A DNA stretch of 64,000 bases from assembly GCA_037179385.1 (NCBI GenBank), contig CM074196.1:31954486-32018485 (forward strand). Direction: 5' to 3'. Below are positions 25,901-37,900 of this stretch, in pieces; position 1 is the first letter of the stretch, and each line of letters starts with the position of its first letter. Under the pieces are notes generated by a model, which had not been told where the DNA came from, made no database searches, and worked only from the letters and a program-made list of their open reading frames with translations. Source of the DNA: Holothuria scabra. Its lineage: Eukaryota > Echinodermata > Holothuroidea > Aspidochirotida > Holothuriidae. A program made the position numbers and the translations under genes.

Positions 25901-28900
25901 CACAACTGGGAAAAAGGCAGTGGCCAGCTTGACTTGAACCAATAGGTTGGAGACTGGTCCATAAAACTCCATCTTACTACCTAGCTTGGAAGAGATGTAA
26001 TTTATTTTGAACTTTGTTTCCATGGTGTTAGTTGAAAAAGAAGCATGATGTATCGTCATGAACAGACATTGAAAGGAATGAAATAAATACCAACTGGAGG
26101 TTGCAAAGGTTTTACTAAAAGCAGCTGCCAGGGTTCTAGCCATGGTGGCGTGCTGTAGCCAGCACTGAACTTTGTCAACTTGCACAAAGAGCAAATTGCC
26201 ACATGACTAGTCTCCCAAAATTCACTAAAAGTTCCATAGTGAATGTCATAAAATTGATAGGAATTTAAACTTTAACAATGTAAAACTTCTCACGTTTTTA
26301 TCGTGTCATTTGATGAGAAACAAGACATCTATCAGTCCCGAACAGCTACAGTAAAGGCATTTATGAGTCCCCAGCAATCAAAGAAGGCATTTGTCAGTCC
26401 AAAACAACAAGAGTAAGCTTTCATCAGTCCCAAACAATCATAGTAAGGCATTGGTCAATCCCAAACAACCAAAGTATTAAGGTATTCATCAGTGCCTAAC
26501 AATCAAAGTATGACATTGATCAATCTCCAAAACTCAAAGTAAGGCTATCATCAGTCCCAAATGAAGTAGGACATCAGTCCAAAACAACCAGAGTAAGCTT
26601 TCATCAGTCCCAAACAATCATAGTAAGGCATTGGTCAATCCCAAACAACCAAAGTAAGGCTTTCATCCGTGCCAAACAATCAAAGTAAGGTATTCATCAG
26701 TGCCTAACAACCAAAGTAAGGCATTGATCAATCTCAAAAAACCAAAATAAGGCTATTAAGTCCCAATGAAGTAAGGCATTTATCAGTCCAAAATAATCAA
26801 AGTAAGCTTTCATCAGTCCCAAACAATCATAGTAAGGCATTGGTCAATCCCAAACAACCAAAGTAAGGCTTTCATCTGTGCCAAACAATCAAAGTAAGGT
26901 ATTCATCAGTGCCTAACAATCAAAGTAAGGCATTGATCAGTCTCAAAAAACCAAAATAAGGCTATCATCAGTCCCAATGAAGTAAGGCATTTATCAGTCC
27001 AAAATAATCAAAGTAAGCTTTCATCAGTCCCAAACAATCATAGTAAGGCATTGGTCAATCCCAAACAACCAAAGTAAGGCTTTCATCTGTGCCAAACAAT
27101 CAAAGTAAGGTATTCATCAGTGCCTAACAATCAAAGTAAGGCATTGATCAGTCTCAAAAAACCAAAATAAGGCTATCATCAGTCCCAATGAAGTAAGGCA
27201 TTTATCAGTCCAAAATAATCAAAGTAAGCTTTCATCAGTCCCAAACAATCATAGTAAGGCATTGGTCAATCCCAAACAACCAAAGTAAGGCTTTCATCCG
27301 TGCCAAACAATCAAAGTAAGGTATTCATCAGTGCCTAACAATCAAAGTAAGGCATTGATCAATCTCAAAAAACCAAAATAAGGCTATCATCAGTCCCAAT
27401 GGAGTAAGGCATTTATCAGTCCAAAATAATCAAAGTAAGCTTTCATCAGTCCCAAACAATCATAGTAAGGCATTGGTCAATCCCAAACAACCAAAGTAAG
27501 GCTCTCATCAGTGCCAAACAATCAAAGTAAGGTATTCATCAGTGCCTAACAATCAAAGTAAGGCATTGATCAATCTCAAAAAATCAAAATAAGGCTATCA
27601 TCAGTCCCAAATGTATGGCACGCCAAAAGGCTCACCAAATATGATGATGTTCTAAAAATACACGTTCATGTACTAAAATATACATACATGTACTAAAATT
27701 ACACGTTCATGTACCAAAAATATACGATGATGTACTAACTTCATATGATCATGAGGTAAATTTACACCATCATGTACTAAAATCATAAGTTCATCATGTT
27801 AAATGTTACGTTGTACATGTAAAATCACACGTTGTACATCTTAAAACCCAAGGTTGTACATATAAAAACGTAAGATCATCATGTTATTATTGTCTCTTCC
27901 GCACGCCATACAGAGTGAGCCTTTCAGCTTACCAGAAGTCCGCCAAAAGGCTCACCAAATTTGATGTAGTAAAAGTACACGTTCATGTACTAACTGCTTA
28001 GGATCATGTACAAATTTCATACGTTCATGTACTGATTTCATACGTTCATGTTCTGATTTCATACAATCATGTACTAAATGTCTGTACATGATCGTAAGAA
28101 ATCAGTACATGATCGTATGAAATCAGTACATGAACGTCAGCAAACAGTACATGAACGTAAGAAATCTGTACATGATCGTAAGCAGTTAATACATGAACGT
28201 GTATTTTTACTACATCAAATTCGGTGAGCCTTTTGGCGGACTTCTGGTACGCCGAAAGGCTCACTCTGTATGGCGTGCGGAAGAGACAATAATAACATGA
28301 TGATCTTACGTTTTTACATGTACAACGTGTGTTTTAATATGTACAACGTGTGATTTTACATGTACAACGTAACATTTAACATGATGAACTTTTGGTTTTA
28401 GTACATGATGGTGTAAATTTACATCATGATCATATGAAGTTAGTACATCATCGTATATTTTTGGTACATGAAAGTGTAATTTTAGTACATGAACGTGTAT
28501 TTTTAGAACATCATCATATTTGGTGAGCCTTTTGGCGTGCTTTACAAATGAAGTAAGGCATTTATCAGTTCAAAACAATCAAAGTAAGGCAATCATATCA
28601 GTCCCTAACACATTAAAACAAAGCATTTATCAGTCCCAGACAATTAACATAGGGCATTTGTCGGTCCCCAAAAATCAAAGTAAGGCATTGATCAATCCCA
28701 AACAATCAATTTGCAGCATTTGTCAGTCCAAGAAACAATCACTCATATTAGGAGAAGATACAAGTTCAAGACATGAGGGTCCCCAAGGAACCATAGCAAC
28801 CTGCATTCCTTTTTCCTCATTACACTTCAGTCCCCTTTTGAAATCCTCTAGCTAGGATCCTGATACAGTACATAGTTACTCGGCTGTAAAATTTTTACTA

Positions 28901-31900
28901 AGGTCTTGTGATATGATAAAATTGGGTATGCGATAAAAGAAAAAACTAAAAACCTAGAAAATAGCCACAATTCCCTTCAAAAGAAAGCAAAAAAATTTTT
29001 TTGAAAATTGGCAGTTTTACAGAATTCTGAGCTCTTATTCATGCATAAACATGAGCTAAATATGCAAACATTGTGTTGCCAAGAGAGGGACAGACCAGCT
29101 ATAGCTAATGTTATCCTTTGTTTTTTGCAACCATCATTTCAAGAACAGTTGTAACATTGTTTTGTCTTGAGGGTATCACTTTTGAAGTTTAAATTTTGTA
29201 CTTGAAGATCATTACTATCTTTCACTCAACTGTAATCTATCAAATAAGAAATTACAAGATAATTAATATAGAGTTACCAAAGGAGGTGTCAACACCATGC
29301 AATATTTACATAATTTGTTTGTTTGTTTGTTTGGTTTTTTTTTTTTTTTTTGCTGAGGCATCAAGATATTCAGAATCATTCAAACTTGGAGCTGGTTCAG
29401 TTTATCTTGAAAACAGTACGAGATACTGACAGAATTTCAACGTGATGTGGTATTTTACCACACTTTTGAGTACTTTGGGGCTATCAAAGAAATGTTATGT
29501 CCAAATTATTGTTTGTTCGTATTTGTGTCATTGAAACTGGCTCCAAATATTCATCCTAAAGATGTTCATGGGGCACCTGTGCCCTTGTCCATCTCCCATC
29601 CACAGTTTCTACTGATTGTTCAATAGGTTTTAATCACTCCTACATTTTTCCTTGCAGGGGGTCTGTTGTGACAGTGGGCACTGTTGTCCATCTGGCTACA
29701 GCTGTAACGAAGGAGCACGTTCTTGCACACGTGGAAAGCATTTCATACCATGGGTGGAGAAAACACCCTCCATGCCAGGACATAATTCAAAGCTGCCCTT
29801 GAAAATGATCACTTGCCCAGATAAAAAGGTAATTATGTACTGATCATTGGAAAGTTTAGAAGGTACTGAAGTAGGTCTTTAGCCAAGGTTTTAAGTTTGG
29901 GTGTTTTGCTGGATACCTTAGGGTCTTATGTTCCAGTCCCAAGGTTAGAAGTACATTAGAAACTAGGCCCTACATTGACCTATTTCGAAATAGCAATTAC
30001 AATGAATTGTGGGATATAGTTTTGGGTGTACGTCAATCTTCACCACAGTAAAATGCCATTGACAAAAATGACAAACACCAAAACTATATCCCACAATCCT
30101 TTGTAATTGCTATTTGGAAGTAGGTCTATAGCATACCAAATTCAGAATTCATGGCTCCAGCTAGTGCACTTAATTGAAACAAGTAAAATTTCCCACAACT
30201 CTCCCAATATTTTTCTGTACAGAAAAGGGGAATTTCTTCAGCTCAAAAAATTTCCCTTCAGATCGGAAGGGAAATTTTTTGAACTGAAGAAATGTCTTAG
30301 AAGAATAGTCCGAAGCCAAATTTATTTTGGTATGTTAAACAGGGACATATTCTATGCATTCTGGTGAAATTTTTATTTATTTCCCATGTTTGGTTCTCGA
30401 GATATTGGCAATTGAATGTGGCAAGTTTTCAACATAGCATAAACTTAGAGCAAGCAGGCATGATGTCACGGATTCACTTTTTTAGCCAACATTTTGTTTT
30501 TCTTCATAATTTACCTGGAATTTTATGCAACTGAACCTTATTATATTGATACCATAGGTGCATCTTGAGCAATGGAATTTTAAAACCTTTATATGCCTTA
30601 GGGACAAAATAGCATGCCTAATCAATTCAAGGTCAAACAAATACGATGGAAAATTGGTAAAAACAAAACACTGGCCAAGAATTAGAATCCATGACATCAC
30701 ACCTGTTTGCTTCAAGTTCACTTTCTCTGGAAAATATGCCAGATTTAATTGCTAATATTTGAAAATGGAGCATGCAAAATGAATGCAACTCTCACCAGAA
30801 TGCTTAGAATATGTTTCTCTTTAACATATCAAAAATAAATTTGACTCCAGACTATTCTTTTAATTTACTGGAAAGAAGCCTCCCAACGTCCCAACTTTTT
30901 CTGCCCATGAATTCAACTTTTGTTGAAGCAGAGCACCACTGAAAGCTTATTTTGTGTCAAATAAATAATCTAGTTCTGTAATTCGTTTTTGTGCCTATGC
31001 ATGTGTTCACATGGTCCAAATTGTTGGGATAAACAACCCAAACCTGCACCTACAACACGTATTCCAACATTTGAAAATTCCAACATGAAAATTTGGTGAA
31101 CTCATTCATTCTTAATCCATCCATAACATAAAGAGGGATCTCAAGTGTGGTTTTGTGCAAATGGTTTGTGTCTGTAATCTGTCTTTTTGGCATAAAAATG
31201 GAAAATTTTAACCTGCTGTAAAGTAGGACAGAGACCCCTATATTCTTTCAAGTTGGCTAGACACCTAATGTAGTATGCACATACTGACAAAAACAAGGGA
31301 ATGCTATACACTATATGCTGATCTGGGTTTGTGAATCCCATGCTGTACTCCTTATTTCCATGCAGCAACAAATGACTGAAGTTGCTTATTGACCTTTGTC
31401 ATTTGTATCATTTAAATTTCATTGATAACACTAACTGTAAAAATTACAAAATCATTGCTTTCATTTCATGAAATATCATGTCTTTTAAAGGGAAATATTG
31501 CATTTGTTTTACAAAAAAATTTCATCCTCTTAAAACCAATATTCATCTATGGCAAAGACTGATTAATAGTTACAAATAAGGCAGTTTGGTAGCCTTAATT
31601 TCAAGTAATAAGTTCCACTCAGACAAAAATTCAGTTGTTTGTTGCTCACAAATAATTTGTTAACCCAAACTTTCAACATTTCAAAACATGCACCTTCCAT
31701 AGCTCTTCTTGTGCAGAATATTTTGAGGAGATGAAGCTGTTGATGAGGTTTATTGTTGAGACTGGATGATTTGTAAGTGGTTGAAGCGATTTACTTTTAA
31801 TGCTATGTTGGAGCATTTGAAATGCAATATTCCCCTTTAAGGTACATTTGTCAACACTGTAGGCTGCAGCAAACACAGCTAAGCTGCAGCTGCCTCAGCC

Positions 31901-34900
31901 ATAGTTTGTTGCAACACCCATTACACAACATCATCATTAAACTGGTCTGTGATGTGATTGGGGAGTGTATTATAACAAATCATGGGGGCGCTGCTGCAGT
32001 TTGACTGAGCAAACTATAGCTAAGCCATTTGGACATGTTGCCTTGAAGATGATGTCATTGGGTATTAAGCCTATGACATCACGTTTGTTTCCACAAATTA
32101 TTTCTTTTGTCTCAAGAACAAAGCAAAGTAAAGACATATAAATGTACTCAAAGTGTGTATATTGCATTTGTCTTTGACTGTTCAAAGGTCAAGTCATGTC
32201 ATTTAATCTAAGTGTTTCTAAGGTCTTAAATTTTAAAATTAAAACATGAAAAGTGATAATTAATTATTTTACTCCCATACACAAGACATTTCCATCTGAG
32301 ATCTAATAAATTGAATCTTATTCACTCCATTCACACATTGCAGCAGGGGCAGTCTGGAGTTTTGAGCCCTGACTGGATCATACCGAAAACTTTAAAAACA
32401 GAACCTACTGCCATCATGCTTGGTGCTCAGCATTAGCAATGGAGTAGGGAAAACAAGCCAGTGAGCCACACCTGGAAAAAAGGCCATGGCTGGTCCTGAC
32501 TTAAAACAATTTGGTAGAAACTGAGCCATAAATCCCCATCTAACTTAACTAGCACCTAAAATTTCAGCAATGGAACATGTCATTAAAAATTATAGTTGAT
32601 TTTTCAACCTTTAAAATGTATTCTTGAAATTTTTGACTGAAGGTACACTTTAAGTGCAACCAGAATTCATACAATCATGGCTTCTAAGCAAAAAATCATT
32701 AGCTAGCTTTTCTACCCACTAAATTCATGTATATTCATCTATTCATCATTCATTTAGACCATTTGTCCAGAAGGTGCAACCTGTTGTCTTGGTGGTTCCA
32801 GGTATAGCTGCTGCCCTGCACCTCATGCCACATGTTGTCCAGATAAAATTCACTGTTGCCCTGAAGATTTCAAATGCATCAACAATTCAACAACATGTCA
32901 GGCTAGAAATGGTAAAAGTGTTATGGCAGCATTGAAGAAAACTGTCGGAAAGGTAAATGTGTGATGACATTGTGGGGTTGGTCTGTGCACATCACTTCTG
33001 CCACTTCCCCATGGCAACATTGTATTTAGTGAAAAAAAATGTATTGTGTGTATTCTGCATGTTGTATGGTGAGGGGATTCTTTTCCTTCCAACCGTGTAT
33101 AGTGTATAAAGCAGTGTCTAAATTCTACCATGTTTTGGTCATCTGAGGTGACCAGAATTTCTGTGGGACCACTAGCTTATCCCAAAACTGTTGATAAAAG
33201 TTGTCCTTTGGATGACTGGAGAATCTTATTCAGATTCTGAAGGAAAATCAAAATTTACCCTTGTGGCTGTCCTCCACACTACAGTATGATTCTTGTTCAA
33301 AAATTTGTACACTGTTAAGGTGTTTCCATATGGTCATACTGCAGTCAGTTTTTGTTTTCATTCCAACATTGCTATGGCAACAAAAAGATTTGGATGACCG
33401 ACCAATCCCATTCTGTCAAAGAAGGACACATGTCAGTCATGTGGCTTTAAACCTTTACTTCTAATAATTGGCAAATTTTTGTGATTTGAGTTATGGTTTG
33501 TGTTGTTTCATTTTGTATTTGCCTTTAATGTCATGTCATCATTATGTCAAACATAACAGGAATGGTATAGAAACATCTTTACATGAGGTGAAAGGGTGTA
33601 CCCATAAACCACAGACTTATATACATGGACACAGCATGTAACATGTACGTCCTATCCGTAGCTGGTCGCCACCGAGTGGGACAAAAAAGGCGCACCAAGA
33701 TGGCCGCCGTGAAACTATAAGTCGTCTTATTTGACGACGACTCTGTGATATTTCAAACAAAAGTTAAACTTGAATGGGAAACAATTTCAAATTCCTGCAA
33801 TGCGTGAAGTGATTTTGACCTTACCTCGCCATATTTCAAAATTATTTCAACTTTCTTGCAAAATATGGGGGTATACCTGAGCAAGTCCAAATTTTCATAA
33901 AGCCATAGCAGACAGCCGCTTTTTTCACACGGACAGTAGTGACAATGTACTGTGCAGTAGGCTCAGTCCATGTATAGGAAGTCTGTGCCTTTAACCCAAT
34001 AGGGTTTGTGACTATGCATTTCTAAGGCAATGCAAGCAGTGAATTGTTAATGCAAATATGGCGGCCTCCATACAAAGACAAAACAAGGGAATGTACAGTA
34101 ATCTGTGTAAAGCAAGCCCAGCTGTGGGTTTAGAAGCTGTGTGGTTTTGATGAAGATATCAACAAGGAAGAAGACATGGATGAGGAAGAGAGTAAAAATT
34201 ATTCTTTAGAATTTGATTCTGAAATAATTAGCAAAACTCTGCAATTTTTAAATGAAACCTGGTATATGCCTAACACATACATAAGTACTGTGTATAAGGA
34301 ATATAATGTATAAGGAAGTATGAAGGGATGGGTCCCCTTCAGTCGAAAAAGGGTTAAAAGTTGAAAATGTAGTTTATAGTAATTTACAAAAGTGACCAAA
34401 AGATCAGAAAGTTGTGTCAGATGGGCTTGATTGTCTGTCTTGCAACAGTCAACTTCAGCTAGAGAAACAGCCCCCCCCCCACCATCCTCCTCCCCCCCAG
34501 CACCACCCCCCCATCACCCTATACCAAACAGCTTTATCCAGGCTTGTCAATTTCACAGAATTTCACTGATAAAAGCCTGCATTGTGGAATTTCATCCATT
34601 TCATCAAAGTTCATTTATGCCACAATCTTTTCTGTGCTTGGCTACAAATTTGAAGCAAATCATTGTTATCAACTACATCAAACTTTGAAAGGTCAAGAGC
34701 AGTCAACCCAACTTGAAATATAAAGTTGCCCTTACCAAGTCTTAGAGGGTAAGGGTTATTTAAAGCAAAAATTTGATTTTGAAAAGAGGAACAAAATCTG
34801 CACAGTGAGGTGAAACTTCAATTTAAATCAAGAACAGTTATGTATTTCTCGAGATATTAGGTAATGAAATCACTAAATTTGTGGTCTGAGGTGAGCTTGA

Positions 34901-37900
34901 GAGCCGCACAGGTTATATCACTTCCTCACATTGACCAGAAATGCTTTGCTTTGCTTCCTTTTGTTTTTACCTCAGACTGTTGTGTTGACCTTGAAGTTAA
35001 CAGGAACAGGACCTCCTTGTGGGGAATGCAAAGTTTGTGAAATTCCCATGCTACTTATGTAATTATATTCTTCTGATATGAGATTGTTGAGAAAAAAATG
35101 GCTGTAAAGTTTAAAAGAAAATTAAGACTGTCCATGACTGTGAGGATATGATGTCATATGTATTTGCATCACCTTTTATTGAAGATGTGACAACTTTACC
35201 TTCTCATATCTTGAGAGCTACACATCAAATTTCAATGTAAATTTACGAAAATGCTTAGGATCAGTACCCCCTTTTGCATATTGAAACTTGATGTGACCTT
35301 GAACCCTCCTTTAATAACACACATTACAATCTGATACACAGAAAGGCATTGTTAAGGTATAACAATGCCTTTGCAACCTTAAGTGTACTTATGAAACATG
35401 ACATATTGACTCTAAAAATTTGCTGTTAAAATAATTTAGATTCTTGAATGGCATTTGGGTGTGGTTTTGAATAATAACTATTGTAACAACATTTTAGGGT
35501 TTGACTGTACATCAGAGTTTGGTTAATTAAAATCTGTAAAGGTTAAGTACTTGTGAATATTTGTTGGTATCAAACAGTGACTGGCCTCCGTCTGGGACTC
35601 TTCAAACTTGGGTGACCTCAAGGCCTCCATGTGTACATAAAGTTTTATTTGTGATCTGGTATTTCCACATTTGTTATAATATTACATTACCACTCATCAA
35701 ATATATATTATCTTATGTGTAATTGCGGTCTTCGATTTACTTTTTTAAATAGAAATTGCCATCAGTAAATGGGCTACTTACATGTGGAGATGGAACGGCT
35801 TGTCCGTCAAATAGTACTTGTTGTATTCAGAGTGATGGTTCATATGGCTGCTGCCCTCTGGTTAATGTGAGTATATGACAACGAAATGGACATGTATCAT
35901 TGTAGTTGTAGAAACCGATCTATAGTGCTTTATACCTAGCATCAACACTCCACAGATAACCTTCTGTCAAATCAAACCACTAACGTTCACATAAAATCAT
36001 TATGTCGAATAAACCTTCATTGAATCCTCTACCACTTGACAGTCTAAAACCCAATGATTGAAATGAATTGGATTTTGAAGTAAATTGAATTAAATTAAAG
36101 TTTTAAAATTAAATTGAAAATTAAAATTTTTATTAAAGTTAGGCTGTTTAGTAGTAAGCAGTTCGATTAAGGGCTTCTTTATTTAATGATCTCTGGCATT
36201 AGTTTTACATCCATCATTTTAAAGTTTAAATGAATAAATTGTTCATTGGTCACAAGCTTTAAAATTTCGAGTCGGGGCTTTAAATGAGGATAAAAAATCA
36301 TCTGTCGTAGGGACTGGTAGATGAAAAATCTGGTTGTCTCTTTGTACCTCATGTTGTCCCACCATAAAATTATTTTGGGATGCCTTTGGATGTCATTACA
36401 AATTGTTCAAGCTTTCAGTCTAGTGGTACAATATAGGCTTTGTCAGTCAAAAAATACGTACTTGTATATTTTAATAGACCTTTGCGGGGGGGGATTTCGC
36501 TTCCAAACAATAAATTGTATCATGAAACAGGCTGTTATGAAGTATGTAGACAGGTATAGATGTAGGTGGTTGTCTGTTGGTCAAATAAGGTATAAACATT
36601 AGATGCTCAAGTCAAATATCATTGTGCGGGGCAAGTGGACAGCTGCATATTTTGAGCCCTTTCCAGTTACTGTTTTCAATTAATCTCATTCTGTACTTAA
36701 AAGTAATGAATTCACATGTAGAACTTTGCTGAATCAGAAATGCACTAGTCTTCTTTAGGGAGGGTCATTTATCTAGGTGGGCATCATGGGCAGTTGGGCA
36801 CAGGAAATACATAAGTGACTTGATAATAACTGCCATTCAGATAAATGACTCTGCCCTAAAAAGGGGTTTAGTCACCCATTTTTTCATACTATATCAGAAG
36901 CTCATAATAGTTATGGATGCCTGCATTTGTTCAGTTTTGACATAAAAACAAAGAAAAAATATTTGGTTTTATAAAAATAAAATGTTGAAGTTATGTTTTA
37001 GAGAACATAGTCTAGGGTTCTGAATACTGTGAAGCGAAGTAGCGTCCCTTGTTGCTTTGAACTTTTAAAGATCGTGAACTAAATTTTATAAAAAATGGAA
37101 AAAAACTTTGCTGTGATAATTTTGCACCTGTGTTTATGTGTTTTGCTAGGGGAACCCCAAATGCTGATGGTTTTAAAAGCTTGACATTAAGAGTGAAATA
37201 ACAGTTGTTGCAAGACAGTGGACACTTTGGGTAAACTTTTGGTAAAATTGGATCTTTCGCAGGCGACGTGTTGCCCTGACAAAGTTCACTGCTGTCCTTA
37301 TGGCTTCAAATGCTACGATGAGAGTTCTACATGCCTGCAAGGAAATGTTAAGTTACCTTCCGTCCTGAAATTACCCAGCATTTCTCAGCCAGGGAGGCAT
37401 GTGGGCTCGAATCAGATTTGCAAAGATGGCAAGACTCATTGCCCCGATAATTATACTTGTTGCGAAGAAAATCAAGGAAGTTTTGCTTGCTGTCCATTAC
37501 CACATGTGAGCTCTTTAGATAGTTGAAGTTTATGTTAAGCTTCTAAGCTAGTTTGGTAATTCCTTTGCACTTGTGCACATCCTCCAAATTGAAATTGTCA
37601 TGATTAACAAAACACTTTTGTTGAAACATCCCTTTTGCACCTTTTTCACCCATTAAATGTTTCGTTTCGTTTCATTTATTTGATTTATCACTTCATACAT
37701 AAAGAGAAAATAATTACAAACATTAAATGTGACTTTGTGCTGTGAACTACATATAAACTGCTTTTTTGCTATAGGAATTTTTTATTTCACATGCAGTATA
37801 TTGGCTTTGAGCCTCTATTTTTGTACAGTTTGGCTCAGTCGTTTTACATTAAGGTGTGGTCAGATATGCTGCTAGGTACTCAAATAGGGGAATGCAGGAC

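Larger units (their letters stand above)
24995..29657 (+). other. Intron of 4.7 kb holding repeats only
   Basis: Contains a dispersed-repeat copy (25230-25415), an 18-base G run near 25405-25424, a SINE copy (25755-25985), a 14-bp hairpin at 25637-25669 (a perfect stem of TTCCTCAAATAGC type), the 211-bp higher-order minisatellite and the foldback element. No coding signal. Confidence 0.8.
29829..32757 (+). other. Intron of 2.9 kb with several inverted-repeat elements
   Basis: Holds the inverted repeat 29977-30126, the 27-bp hairpin at 30233-30292, a MITE (31485-31840) and a SINE fragment (32345-32550). No coding signal. Confidence 0.75.
32953..35752 (+). other. Intron of 2.8 kb
   Basis: Contains the MITE 33610-33987, a C-rich tract near 34470-34515, and a dispersed repeat at 34800-35300. 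Nothing coding is recognised. Confidence 0.75.

Noticed and set aside
26330..28735. Possible CRISPR-like array
   Set aside because: Units are contiguous and similar throughout, without unique spacers, and the DNA is an animal intron.
34431..34688. Proline-rich 85-residue frame
   Set aside because: Produced by a C-rich tract within an intron; no splice context or domain.
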